Positions 47,063-60,026 of a stretch of 64,000 nucleotides of DNA are shown here, one piece after another; the first letter of the stretch is position 1; each line of letters starts with the position of its first letter. The notes beneath the pieces were generated by a model. It had not been told where the DNA came from, searched no databases, and worked only from the letters and a program-made list of their open reading frames with translations. The translations under genes and the position numbers were made by a program. Where the stretch lies: the NCBI RefSeq assembly GCF_000182565.1, contig NW_015971538.1, positions 144,713 through 208,712 on the forward strand, given 5' to 3'. This stretch comes from Spizellomyces punctatus DAOM BR117 (Eukaryota > Chytridiomycota > Chytridiomycetes > Spizellomycetales > Spizellomycetaceae).

Positions 47063-49354
47063 TTACTCTGCCTTGGGATCTTGCCGTGGTCTTCGAAATC
47101 CTGGAACACCACCGGCCATGTAAAATGCCACAAACAAGCCCCCGAACACTAGCAATAACATCATATTGCTTTTCAAGAATACCTGAGAAAAACAAGGGTT
47201 CTCAGTAAATGCCAGCACAGATGATGAACGAGATAGGATACGCACCATTGAACGGTCAATACCTTTTGAGATATTGTACCCTAAACGACCCAAAAACCCG
47301 GACGTGTATTTTGGCTAGGACGGAGACGACAACCGATGAATAACACCAGCCAGATGGCAACCAATTGGATGACTGACATACCGATGCGGTTCCCTCCAGG
47401 ATATCGTTGATGTTTTGCAATAGCGATTCCTTCTCAAAGCCAATACCGCGTCCACCTTTATCCGTGTCGTAATATTTATCCTCCTATTCAAGAATTTGAG
47501 AAATTGGTTCACGCAGACGATATCACATGAAATTACCTTTGGATCCGCGATAATCAAAGTTGGCAACTGGTCTTGACTTATCCCGTAGACTCTCTCAATG
47601 TAGTTGTGCCACTTGACACCATCCAACCATGTGACAACCACCAAATTATGCATGTTCTCTTCCTTCTCTTTTTTGCTCCACGCAATGGAGCTGTCTTTCA
47701 AAGTTTTTAGGACGCTCCCACTTCGAGGCGAAGAGGGATCGATGATCGCCATTACTACCAACTTGTCCCCACCAAGGACCTGCTCTTGATTGTCAGAATC
47801 CAAATGAAGGACACGTGGATATCGATTATCCAAGACAAATTGTCGAATGTACTGTCTAGCCGCCAATGTGTCGTCCAGATCTCCAGTGTGCCTGATGAGT
47901 GTATCACCATGGTCCTTTACCGCGAACAGATATGGGCCGGACGGCGGTGCCTTAAAAAGTTCACGCGCAGCAGAATCCGGGGTTACAAAGAACGACGCTT
48001 CGTTGCGCAACGCTTTTGCTACGGTAATTACAGCGTTCTAAACAACATCCATTGTTCAGCTTACGTTAGGCACTTATTAGTGAAACAATGACGGTTGTTC
48101 ACACTCACAAGAGCAGACTTTGGCATTGTCCGAGGATCGTACAAGAGAAAGTATGACACTTCCTTTTGTTTCCATATTGCGGGAATCTCTGAAGCTTTCA
48201 CAGGTGTAAAGGCCGGTTGGCTGCTAAATCCTAGTGCATAATCCCGCAGGGCATCGAATGACCGTGACCCCCGATACTCAATAGGCGGTGACGGCTGTTG
48301 AAGAAATTTGAGCGTCGGATAACCGCGAACACCAAATTGTTTGCATATGCTGCCCTCACGGGTGCAATCAACCTCCCCAACGTTGACAAGGCCCTTCAGC
48401 GCCGGTGCAAGATCTTCGAACACCGGCTTGAGTTTTTGGCAATGAGGGCACCAGGGGGCATGAAACATGACAAACCATGGAGTATTGTTCGTCATGATTG
48501 CAAACGTCTTTTCGGTCAACTGAACAAATCGACCGTCGGGATTGATCCCTCTATTTGGTTTGGTGCTAGCGTCCACAATGGCTTGGAGTTCCTTGATCGC
48601 TTCATTCAGACTGTCAGTGGCGGCACGTTCCTGCTTCACCAGCGCTTCTTGCTCTCGGTTTACCGCGGCCTTATCCTCTTTGGACTGTCCAGAGTCCGCT
48701 GACTTTTGCTGGGGCTCGGATCCAGGCAGAAGCACCGTGATCTTGCTTTCGATGTAATTCATCAACTTGCTAATCTCCTTGATGTCATCAGGTGTGTCCA
48801 TCAACTTTCCATTGAGATATCTAGAAGGCAAGCTTTAGCTAGTGTGCTGGTAACAATATTCCGTAATGGGAACCAACGGTCCGTACAGTTTCACGGTGGG
48901 ATAGAATTCAATCTTTTGATCCGTACACAGATCTAAGTAGAGAGTTAGCAAACGGATGACTTTGGTGGAAAGTAGAACATTACACACCTTCATTGACTGC
49001 CCTCCCAGTGCATTCCACTTTCCCTAGGTGAAAGTCTTTCTTCATGGCCTTTACCTTTCGCTGTGCCTCCAGCCATGTCGGTGTAAACCTAGGCGCGGTA
49101 AAAGTGTCATGCACGATTTCCTTGGACCATAGAGACGCTCAAGTGCCTTACTTTCGACAGTGAGGACAGGACTTTGAGCCAAAAAACACTAGCCACGCTC
49201 CCTTGCTAATGGTCGTTGTAAACTCGTTTGGATCGATAAAGGTGACCTGCGGCTCAGCCTCCTTGTATGCCTGCTCCATCTCGGCATTGCCATTCACCGA
49301 TACCAGACCCGCCCATGCAAAGAATATGCAAAATAAAAGAACCACCACCCTCAT
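47063..49354 (-). CDS. Transmembrane protein disulfide isomerase-like protein
   Basis: Eight exons: 49354-49152, 49088-48988, 48932-48887, 48820-48109, 48037-47537, 47483-47382, 47314-47246 and 47182-47063; 617 residues. Signal peptide at 1-23 (V-V-V-L-L-F-C-I-F-F-A-W). First thioredoxin domain with C-P-H-C at about 62-65, second with A-P-W-C-P-H-C at about 240. A redox-silent domain follows, and there is a C-terminal transmembrane helix at about 585-602 with a basic cytosolic tail. It should oxidise or isomerise disulfides in the ER membrane, like TMX3-type proteins. The last intron (60 nt) is in frame and could be retained. Confidence 0.85.
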
Positions 49355-50018
49355 GCTGTGCGATGTTGCTGCTGGGTGGGATGCTCTGTTGATTGCCCCA
49401 GCTGCTTCGCAAAGCAAACGGTATGGTAGGATATAACCCACTCGAACCGCATTTCAAAGAGTCATGATATGCGATAAAGACTAAAAATAGGACATTTATA
49501 ACGATGCCGTAGTGGGATGGCCGTAGCGGAACAGTTGTGCCGTGTGGATCATAAACAAACCGTTTGCGCAGCACGCCAGAAAGGCGTATAAACAAAAAGA
49601 AACTTTTGAAACTTGCCAGTTGAAACAACCCAAAAAAAAAGAGAAAAAAAAAAACACGCCAGTAGCAAGTTTGGGGGCGTCAAGGGATCGAAAGTTCAAT
49701 TTTTAAAGAATTTCAAAACTCTTAAGTCCCAGCCCTGTTTGCCCATCTCGCTGCGCCCCCATTTCCCCCCATTGCTTTCTTCCATTTGCTGGGCTATATT
49801 ATCTTTTACTTGCCAGCATTCCCCCCATCTTTCTCCCTTTGCTTTTACGTTTACGGTTATGCTTTTATTATAGAGGATATTCTTTTATTTTTACATAGAA
49901 CAGGTAACGCGTGAGCTACAACCAGCGGTTGTGTTTCGCCTCCAGTGCTCCCTAACTCAATGCCATCACTTTCTGCTAGCGTTTTTAAACAGGCTCTTGC
50001 AGTCTCCTCTAATTCACA
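49355..50018. promoter_or_regulatory. Divergent promoter region, PDI-like and chitin synthase
   Basis: 0.66 kb with A-runs near 49629-49655 and long pyrimidine-rich stretches (49720-49850) shortly before the chitin synthase ATG, as is common in strongly expressed fungal promoters. No ORF of interest. Confidence 0.4.
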
Positions 50019-53000
50019 ATGGGTCGCAGCAAGAAGGTCTTGGCGCCCGGCGACTCTAAAGAAGACTTGATTCTTCTTCCCAATCTAACAGACGACGTTG
50101 TTTTCGCCAACCTCAAAGACCGCTACTCCCGAAACCAAATCTTCACACGCATAGGTGCCAGTGCACTTGTAGTCGTCAACCCCGTAAAGACTCTCGAATC
50201 CTTTTCCGACGGAACATCCTCACAATATGCCGCATGGGCAAAGGACACATCCGAGGAGAAGGTGCCGCTCCCCGCGCACATCTTTGACTTGGCCTCTTCC
50301 GTGTTCTACCACATGCTACGCAACCAGCAAGATCAATCCGTAGTCTTTTGGTATGTAAAGCTATTCGCTCGTAAAGGCGTCATCCGGTTGCTATCTCTAA
50401 TCCCAATTTTAACAGCGGAGAGAGCGGTAGTGGCAAAACCGAAGCTCGGAAACTTTTGGTCAGGCAGTTGATTGCACTCAGCAGAAATGCAAAAAAGAAG
50501 TCAAAGGTGCACTCGGGAGTAATGAAAACGGAAACGGTTTTGGATGCGTTTGGAACGGCACGCACACTGACGAACCCAAACTCCTCTCGATTCGGTCGAT
50601 ACACCGAGTATCAGTATGACGAGCGCGGAAAAATGGTTGGTGCAAAGATGCTGGACTACCTGTTGGAAAAGAGCCGAGTATCCCACACTCCAGCCGAGGA
50701 ACGGAATTTTCATATCTTTTACTACCTCCTGGCGGGTGCCACACCAGAAGAGAAGATACAATGGCGCTTGCAGGATGCTGGACATTTCTCTTACTTGCAG
50801 ACACCGAGGCACGCTCGTCTGACTACGGAAGACCAAATCAAATTTGGAGAACTTCGAGATCACCTTAAATCCTTGGGCGTAGGAAGAAGATTACAAGCAC
50901 AGATCTATCAATTGATGGCTGCTACACTTCATCTGGGAAACGTTACATTCCAGGATGATCCGGAAAAACCTCAGGAGGCATGTACGGTGAAGAACCAAGA
51001 GGCGTTGGAAATCGCCGCTGAGCTTCTTGGTGTGGCTGCACGGAATCTGGAGGCCGCGCTTACCTTGCGGACAAAGCTTGTATACAGGGACGTTGTCACA
51101 GTCTTCTTGAATGCCGAGGACGCCGCATCTCAGCGTGATTCCTTGGCCAAGACCTTGTATTCTCTGGTGTTCAGCTGGTTAGTAGAACACATCAACAGTA
51201 GGCTATGCAAAGAAGATTGCGCCACATTTGTAGGCGTGGTGGATTTGACTGGATTTGAGGACTCTAAATCAAACGGGTTCGAACAATTACTGGGCAATTT
51301 TGCCAACGAGCGTCTCCAACAGTTTGTCAACCATCGCATCGTAGAGGCTCATGAAGAATATGTCCGTGAAGGCATCCGCTCAGCCTCGGTTCCCCAAAAC
51401 GACAATACCCCTATTGTAGACGTTATCGCGGGTAGCGGCGGCGTTTTTTCAGTGATCGATGCAGCATCTGTGGAAGGAAACCAGAAACAGCCAGATGTGC
51501 CTTGTCTTCAACGACTAACCGAGAAACTTGGCCAGAACCAGTTCTTTGTGCAAGGGAACTCCAGCACGTCGTTTGGGATTAAGCATCATTCTCGCACTGT
51601 CGAATATGATACCACCAACTTTCTCGATAAGAACAAGGATGTGCTATGCCCGGACTTTGTGTCGATCTTCCGAGGTAATGGCAAGGACATCCCTTCGTCT
51701 GCGAATGGCTTCATTCGAGATCTTTTCTCGGAAAAGGTTGTTTCGACCGAGAACGGTGGACGCGATTCTGGAATGGTCACTGGAGCGCAGGGGCCAAAGA
51801 AGCCCCTTCGCCAACCTTCTTTGAAGAGGAAGGGTGGCCGTTTCGGGTACGAAAAGACCGCTCCTCCCACAGTTGCATACAACTTCAAAGCAGCGATTGA
51901 TGAGATGATCGACACCCTATCGGAGACAATTCCTTGGTTCGTCATGTGCATCAAACCAAACGAAGACCTATCTAGTGATAAATTGGAGTCGAAGCGGGTC
52001 AAGCAGCAGCTTCGTGCCTTGGGAATCACACGGATCGCTCAAGCTCGTGCTGCCGCTGACTACACGGCAAGCTATGGTATTGACGAATTTCTGTCTCGCT
52101 ACCGAGTGATCATCGATCCCATGCGGTTGGATGAGTCTGCAGGTCCCAGCGGCAAGTGCGAGGATTTTGTATTGCAGAGCAATTGGACAAGTAGGGAAAT
52201 GGCCATTGGTCGTAACAAAGTGTTCCTTTCCGAATCGTCGTGGATCTCCTTGGAAGATGAATTGAGAACCATTGAGGATCAGTTGCGCGCGGAGAGAAAG
52301 GCTCGAGGGAGGAGTAGAGCACGCGATGGCTCGCAAGAGAGGTCTCGCGGGACTAGTGTTGGTTCATCTAGCTTCCTTGACGATACCGCATCCCAGTATA
52401 GCACTGATATGGAGTACGGGGATGAGGGCTCTTACTACGACGATACAGAGTCTCAGTATAATTCAGAGTTTGAGTATGAACCATCCGCTCATCGATTGTC
52501 CCAAGTCAGTATCAGAGCAGGATCCATGGACAAGAAGCTAGCCGACAGGGACTTGAATGAACTGAATGTCATCTCCACGAAGAAAGATGCTTCAGAGGAA
52601 ACCTTAATCGAGGAAAATGAAACATCGCCCGCTCGAAAAAAATGGGTCTGCTTCACCTGGTTCCTCACTTGGTGGATCTTTCCCCCCTGTTTGTCCTTCT
52701 GCGGTGGAATGAAGCGGAAGGATATTCAAATGGCATGGCGTGAGAAGGTTGCTCTCTGTATCATTATATTCTTCCTCTGCTGCGGACTTTTGTTCTTCAT
52801 TATCGGTCTCGGTCGACTGATTTGCCCCAGAATCAACGTGCTCAGTACCGAAGAGTTGGCAGGACGAACGAATCCCGATGACCCTTGGGTGTATGCCTAC
52901 GGTCGTGCATACGCCATCAAGCCCCTTATACAAACCCACCAGAATCTCAACATCCAAGATTATCGTCTTGCGGAGTTTTACGGACAAGACGTGGCCTTCA

Positions 53001-55596
53001 TGTTCAACAAGACGAACAATTTTGCAGCTTACTGTCCTGGAGTACCTGCGCCGACCATGGGATGGGACAACTTGGCGAATCGTCGTCCACTTGCTTTTGA
53101 CATGCACATGCACGACTTAATTCAAACTATCGATGGACAAAAATTTCCCAGACCTTACTTTGAATACATGAACCAGTTTGCTAAGAGCCGGGTTGCATGG
53201 ACCATGGATTTCATTGAGGCGAATGCGAAGCCCACAAAACGGTTGATTGTCATCAATGACAATGTTTACGACGTGACAGCATATTTCAATTCGCCCTTCT
53301 TCAACGACCTGAACATTGACAGGATTTTTGGTGGTTTCATTGGCAAGGACGCTACAGAAGAGTGGAACAAAGTCATTCGAAACAGGGACCCCGGTCTCTC
53401 GAGGACGTATCTAACATGCATGAACAATATGTTTTATCAGGGTGTCGTCGATCACCGAAACGATGTCAAATGTCAATTCTCAAACTACGTCTTGCTCGCT
53501 AGTACCATCGTCTTGGTTGCGGTGATCGGATTCAAGTTCTTGGCTGCTCTTCAGTTTACGTCCGCAAAGGAACCCGAAGAGCATGACAAGTTTGTCATCT
53601 GCCAAGTGCCTTGCTATACGGAAGGTGCCGAGTCTCTGCAAAAGACTCTAGAATCCCTTGCTGTTCTGCGATATGATGACAAACGAAAGCTCTTGTTCGT
53701 CATCTGTGATGGTATGATTATTGGTAGTGGAAACGACCGACCAACGCCTCGAATCGTCCTCGATATCCTGGGTGTTGATCCCAATCACGATCCTGAACCT
53801 TTCAGCTTCCAGTCTTTGGGCGTTGGCGATAAGCAGCACAACATGGGCAAGGTCTATTCTGGTCTGTACGAAGTGCAAGGGCATTCCGTTCCCTATATTG
53901 TGGTCGTCAAAGTCGGAAAGGCCAGTGAACGCTCTCGCCCTGGTAACCGTGGTAAACGTGACTCGCAGATGATTTTGATGCGCTTCTTGTCCCGTGTTCA
54001 CTTCAACTCTGAGATGAATCCTCTCGAACTTGAGTTGTACCACCACATGAAGAACATCATCGGTGTCAATCCTTCCTTCTACGAATACATTCTTATGGTC
54101 GATGCTGATACGGAAGTGTCCCGAGACTCGCTGAACCGTATGATTTCCTCGATGATCCACGACTCGAAAATCATGGGACTCTGTGGAGAAACGCTCCTCG
54201 CCAACGAAAAAGTATCTTGGACGTCGATGATTCAGGTGTACGAGTACTTTATTTCCCATCACTTGGCAAAGGCCTTTGAGTCTCTCTTTGGCTCCGTCAC
54301 TTGTCTCCCGGGATGTTTCTGTATGTACCGAGTCCGGACCCCGACCAAGAATGTCCCTCTCCTTATTGCGCCTAGCGTGATCAATGACTATTCCGAGAAC
54401 CGCGTTGACACCCTTCACATGAAGAACTTGCTCCATCTTGGTGAAGATCGGTACTTGACCACGTTGATGATGAAGCACTTCCCACACTTGAAGACCAGTT
54501 TTACCAACGACGCGCAGTGTCGCACCAACGCCCCTGACCAATGGTCTGTCCTGCTCTCGCAACGTCGTAGATGGATCAACTCCACGGTGCACAACCTGTT
54601 GGAATTGATGTTCTTGCCTCAGCTCTGCGGTTTCTGCTGTTTCTCAATGCGTTTCGTTGTCATCCTGGATCTGTTCTCAACGCTCGTGCAACCGGTTATG
54701 ATGCTGTACATTATATACTTGATTTACTCTGCGGTGTCGGCAACTGAGATTTTCCCCAAAATGTCGATTATTCTATTGGGTGCTATATACGGTTTGCAAG
54801 TCATTATCTTCATTCTGAAGCGGCAGTGGGCGCAGATTGGATGGATGATTGTGGTATGTACACAATAGCGTTTTTTTGTCGTCTGACGGTGCTCGGGCTA
54901 ATCCACCGTTGTTTTTAGTATATTCTTGCGATGCCTGTCTTCAGTTTCTATATTCCCCTGTATTCATTCTGGCACTTTGATGATTTCTCCTGGGGTAACA
55001 CCCGTGTAGTTATTGGCGAAAAGGGCAAAAAGATGGTGTATTCTGCCGATGTTGCACCGTTCGATCCGAAATCCATCCCGCAGAAAAAGTGGTCGGAGTA
55101 TGAAGCTGAGGTTTGGGAAAAGGGGTCCGAAGGTTCACGAGACTCTCGTGCATCGGACTTTAGCGGCCGACCACCAGTAGCGGGATCTGTCTACGGTGGA
55201 GCGTCAGCTTATGGTCCAGCACCGTCGGCATATGGTGGATCAGCATACGGTGGCCCGACACCTTCCGTATACTCTGGTTATGGCGTACCTGGAGCAGCGG
55301 GCTCGGTGTATGGCGGGTCTGCATACGGCGCCGCCGCGCCCGCTCTGCCACCGTATCAATCGCAAAAGCGGTTGTCCCATATTTCTGTGGGAAGCATGGG
55401 CATGTTTGCTGGTGGACTCCCTTCGGACGATGACATTCTCCGCGAAGTCCGACGCATCCTATCCACCGCCAACCTGATGACTGTTACCAAGAAGCAAGTG
55501 CGTGACGAGCTGTCTTCGGTATTTGGTGTAGATTTGACTGCAAAGAAGACGATTATCAACGGATTTATTGAGGATATACTTCAAGGAAGGTTGTGA
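50019..55596 (+). CDS. Chitin synthase with N-terminal myosin motor domain
   Basis: Exons 50019-50350, 50416-54853 and 54919-55596; 1815 residues. Myosin-motor-like domain: P-loop G-E-S-G-S-G-K-T (112-119, split from its upstream part by intron 1), switch I N-P-N-S-S-R-F-G (about 164), switch II D-L-T-G-F-E-D (about 387). Transmembrane helices lie near 856-912, then a cytochrome b5-like region. The GT2 catalytic domain has D-A-D-T-E, E-D-R-Y-L-T-T-L and Q-R-R-R-W (about 1492). Three to four terminal helices follow, then a Gly/Ser/Tyr-rich linker and a DEK C-terminal domain (last 60 residues). It polymerises GlcNAc into cell-wall chitin; class V/VII type. Confidence 0.95.
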
Positions 55597-55946
55597 TTAT
55601 GGAATCCTTATGAGAGTTAATATGTAGTCTTTATTGTTTAATTCGAGAAAACTGTATTTTGGAATGGTGAAGGGAGGTAGTAATGTACAAATGAATACAG
55701 TACAGTATGTGTATTATTGAACTATAACGGGATCAACTCACTGTATTTACGCCTTCAATCCTGGAACATCAAGTCTCAAAGCACTATCTTTGAATTCGCC
55801 CTACCTTCGACCCAAATCCTCAAGTTATTTATGCAGCCGCCGTTTACAAAACTGCGTACATGCAAGTGATACTGTTGATTGATTGAATGACTGACAGGGA
55901 GACAGAAGAAATACACGGTTCCAAAATCCAACATGAATCATCTCGT
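55597..55946. other. Convergent 3-prime intergenic region
   Basis: 350 nt between the chitin synthase stop (+) and the SFT2 stop (-). AT-rich; no gene seen. Confidence 0.35.
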
Positions 55947-56752
55947 CTATGCCCCTAATACTCCCCCACACATCTTCTTTGCTAAATCCCGCGCAAATGG
56001 AATGTAACTGCACGGACAAGAGATTAGAAATGAGAAAACCTCAGGTCCAATAAATGCGTTTGTCATCCGATGATACATACCTCAAGGAATACCAGAACAA
56101 AGCCAAGAATTGGATGAAGCAGCACAGAAGGGTCAATAGCACGTTTTCGAGCTATTCGACGAGAGTATGCATCAATGAATAGGAAGCTCCAGACGGGGAA
56201 AGAGGACAAATCGGCACTTACGGTGAACGCAACGACCAATGTTGTCACCATCGTCACAAGAAAAATGATACTCGCCGTTAACCGCGTTGCATCAAACATT
56301 TTCTACACTCAAGAATGAATATCCGGAGCGTAAGGATGAAGACCAGTATAGCTTCAACTTGCCTTAAATTGTGTTTTGAATCCCACCAAAAATCCTGTTG
56401 ATACCAAGGATATGATGTTGCCAGTGGTATAGAGAACCGCAAACCCGGCTATTGCTCCAAAGGTCAACAATATTGAGGACTACAGCCGAAGAATTAGAAT
56501 ACTTTGCCGCGCTGCAAATCAGCAAGTCGTTGACGTACAAGGAGAGATATGACGAAACCAAGGGTAAAACATATTCCAAAGCCGTAGAACCGTTGGGTGC
56601 GAGTCAGCTCCATTCCGCCGCACATCTGGAGTGACATGCATTGTCAGATAATTGCGCGCATAAAAACAAACTATGATGTATCAACAATTGCATACAGGGT
56701 CCATGGTTGAGCCTTGCTGGGCCGTGCTTGACATGTAATCCGTTATAGCCAT
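55947..56752 (-). CDS. SFT2: SFT2-family vesicle transport protein
   Basis: Six exons: 56752-56696, 56625-56539, 56479-56363, 56302-56222, 56151-56081 and 56007-55947; 157 residues. Four membrane spans. Family landmarks are L-Y-T-T-G-N-I-I-S-L-V-S-T-G-F-L-V-G, M-F-D-A-T-R-L-T-A and the C-terminal W-Y-S-L-S-Y-I-P-F-A-R. SFT2 assists fusion of endosome-derived vesicles with the Golgi. Intron 3 (56362-56303) begins with GC (GCAAGT), the common minor donor; a GT alternative that keeps the frame was not found. Confidence 0.9.
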
Positions 56753-56960
56753 GATGAAAGTGACTTAAGGCGAGAGAGGAAAAAACGAGAGCGGATGGAA
56801 GAAATGCGACAACAAGGTGAACAGCCCCCCCTCCAAGTAATGGGCTTGGCTTTAACTCGGTTGCCAAATATAGAAGCGCGTTTCACCAGCTGGAATTGTT
56901 CGCCTTGCCTTAAGCTGCTTTGCTATATTACCATTTTCACACTTGCCCAAACGATCTTGA

Positions 56961-58881
56961 ATGGTCTCCACAACAGACTCTGCCGTAGATCCACCTCAAC
57001 AGACGGGCGCTGCACCTAATGAGCGTAATAGTGCTCTGGAGCCTCGACGAAATGGTGATACGGGCCCTCGTGAGGTGTCAGCCAATGCTTCGTCCACGCG
57101 CATGACCAGGAATCGCAAGCTCCTCGCGGAAGGGAAAGAGATTCGCAAACCACAATACAACGTCCGTCAACTGGCTAATGGGCACCTGTCAGGGGGGAAG
57201 ATAAAGGAAAAGCCGCGCTGGTATAACCAGACATATATTATGTTTCTGGCCTTAAGGCAGGCTGGAGAACCATTACCCCGTGGTGTCCTCATTCCAAAGG
57301 CTTTGGCATTGGACAAGGAGATATCTAGACAACGGGGACTTCCCCCGCTGTTTGGAGGAAAAGTATGCTTTGATTGATACTGATCTCGTCATTCATGTCT
57401 CTAACGTTTCTGGCACGGACAGACACCGCAAAACACCGCAAGTGGTATCTTGACTGAGAACCGCGACAAGCTTTTCATATCCTTTATACCAGAAGGAAAG
57501 AAACATGTGCATTTCAAACTTGCGTACGAGCCTGGAAACTTTGAGACTGCGCTGGAAGCCTACAATAAGTGGATGGATGCGCTGATTCACAAAGACTGGC
57601 CCTATCTCTTTAGCAAACGTCGAAAGGAATGGGAGACTACGCCGATCAATACAGACAAAAGCCTGGGGATATGCAGAAAAAATGTGACAATTGAAAGCCC
57701 AGCGCCTTCAGATGTTCAGGATGCGGCTTTGCAAATCAACCCTCCTTGCGATGCGGAGAGAAAGCGGAAACGAGAAGCCGAGAAGGAAAATGAACAGCAG
57801 TCGCCTAAGAAGCATCGAACAGAGAGTTCAGAGACGAAGAGTGTCGAAAGCGGACCGTCATGTACCGTAGACTATTTTGCTGATGTTATGAATAGCGTGG
57901 AGAATGCCAAAGCTCGAGCGGTCATGGAACAGTCTCATGCCCTTGGGCATAAGGATGATGACGTTGCATTGGATGCGATATTCGAAGCGGCAGAAGACGA
58001 TGACATTCCAACGTCCTTGGATCAAGTGGTGGAAGTGAAGGAGTCTACTGTACGTTGGCGCATGTGTTCCGAATGCTTGGACTTCTTTTTGCGTTATATT
58101 CACCCCATGGCATGTAGATACCGAACGCGGGTCGTGGTCTGTTTGCTAAGCGATTCCTTCCTGCATGGACGTTCCTGGGATTTTATTTTGGGGTACCAAT
58201 GACTGAGGACGAGTTCGATTCGTTGAAAGACGGGGTTGGGCTGGCTTCGCATTATGCTGTACGTCATGCAATGTGGTAGCGTATGCTTACAATCGGAATC
58301 AACCAGTCTAACGTCCTTCTTTTCATTTATAGCACCAATATCGCCTAACTGTCCTGGATGCCACCGATGAAAAAGGGCAGCCCTACTGGAACCATCCACG
58401 GATCTTTTGTCCATTTCACTTTATGAATGAAGATCCTAAACGGGCCAATATTGTCTTTAAAGAAGGTCATCAAGTCAATCAAGTCCTCTGCATGACTACC
58501 AGGGAGATACAACCTGGTGACGAGCTGTTTGCAAATTATGGAAAGTCGGTTGAACGTCATTGGCAGACCGGGGAGGATTTACCATCACAAGCAACCGTAG
58601 ATCGTGATGAGGGCGAGGGAAAATCACTCGGCACCAACGAAACCGACGCTGTCCAGACGCCCGCAACAGATAGCTGTCAACCTTCCCAACCTGTCTTTCA
58701 ACCTGATACAACACTGCCCACAGACATTTCCAACATCATCGCAACGCCGGTCCTAAGTGACTCTGACGACGAACATAACCCGGTAAAACCTGGTCGAGAA
58801 ATATCCTCTCAAGTTCCAACGGGAAATGCCCACTGGCCAAGTCCGGAGCCGACCGATTTATCAAGTGAGATCGATGTATGA
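56961..58881 (+). CDS. SET-domain protein
   Basis: Exons 56961-57362, 57423-58049, 58118-58258 and 58333-58881; 572 residues. A Ser/Arg-rich start is followed by a basic region and a K/R/E-rich nuclear-signal-like stretch near 245-265. The SET domain spans about 344-475: I-P-N-A-G-R-G-L-F-A-K-R, then F-M-N-E-D-P-K-R-A-N in place of the usual N-H-S-C-x-P-N, then G-D-E-L-F-A-N-Y-G. The tail is disordered. It should be a lysine methyltransferase; the substrate is unknown. The changed N-H-S-C motif is seen in several SET families that act on non-histone targets or lack post-SET zinc. Confidence 0.8.
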
Positions 58882-59204
58882 AAAGACCGAATTTTAGTAA
58901 ATATGTATAAATTGTCAAACGGGGCTGGTCCATGTCTTGGGTAATTGCGTAATCAATAAATTTATGGGGCCGCATAACCTGGTTGTTAAAATCCAGCAGA
59001 CAACGGCTGCCATCTCTTGGATTGCTGTCACAGTCTTCCTTTCGTGGATATACGCTTACGCTGATATTTTACGGACTACCACGGCGATGCACAGTGCTCT
59101 ATAACACGGCCCATTTTAGTTGCCGCGGGACCACATCCTTTCCATTGAAACGACCGTATTGCAAATTATCCAGTCTGCTCCTAGAGTCTGCTGCATGAGC
59201 CGAA
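58882..59204. other. Intergenic region
   Basis: About 320 nt between two plus-strand genes. Nothing recognisable apart from presumed terminator and promoter. Confidence 0.3.
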
Positions 59205-59833
59205 ATGGATTACTTTGCCGGCAGAGCCACTGGACCTCCCGTAGACTACGTGTACGTTTACATATCTATGTCCGTATTTGAAGGTGTCTTTTCTCAATGC
59301 CATGCAGCGCACCTACCTGGCCGGATTTACAGGAGTGGGTCATAGGAGCCGAGTCTGACCAAATGACAAGTGACGTATTGTGGTATAAAGGAGGTAAATG
59401 CACCCTATGGTTTTGGCGGTGCGGACTCTGCCTAACACCATTATCGCTCTTTTACAGATATTGTTGTATTCACTCTCGTCTGGACAGTGATCCTCTTCTC
59501 AATCGTCTACGGCGTCGCCGGATTGTGGGCATATTTTGTCTTCTTCCGTAGTAAACTTGGCCTTATTCTTCTGCTCACTTTCGGTGGTATTGGACTGTTT
59601 GCTGGCGCGTCTTCCGGTGCTGTTGTCGGTAGGTTTTTGATCAACTGCAATTGGTGGCGGATAACCTCGGATTATGGTACTCAGCCCTGGTAAACTCAGG
59701 CATTCTTCTCGCAAGTGTTTACAATGCCGGTTACTTTGCAATGGCTACCTGGATCCCATTGGCGTGGGCTCTGGTACAAGTTCTAATCGTCATCATTTCT
59801 GCTGATGCCGATCTTAGCTTGACGACGTTGTGA
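59205..59833 (+). CDS. Three-span membrane protein, TMEM170-like
   Basis: Exons 59205-59251, 59308-59393, 59458-59628 and 59685-59833; 150 residues. A polar N-terminus with D-V-L-W-Y-K-G precedes three hydrophobic helices: V-F-T-L-V-W-T-V-I-L-F-S-I-V-Y, L-G-L-I-L-L-L-T-F-G-G-I and W-A-L-V-Q-V-L-I-V-I-I-S. The layout resembles TMEM170, which shapes ER and nuclear-envelope membranes. The gene only makes sense if the 56-nt intron after 59628 is removed. Family call tentative. Confidence 0.6.
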
Positions 59834-60026
59834 AAGCAGCCGATGTCGTCTTTTGTACATAGCATTTTTACGTTAGTGTGTATATATTGGAGCTGTGAAG
59901 TCCCCTGATACGTCAGATCCTGAAGAAACTAATTCTCGTTAAAAGATAAAATATAATAAACTATCGTATTCCTAAGATGACCCTATGTACAAGATTGCAT
60001 ATCGAAAAAGAGACGTACATATCTCT

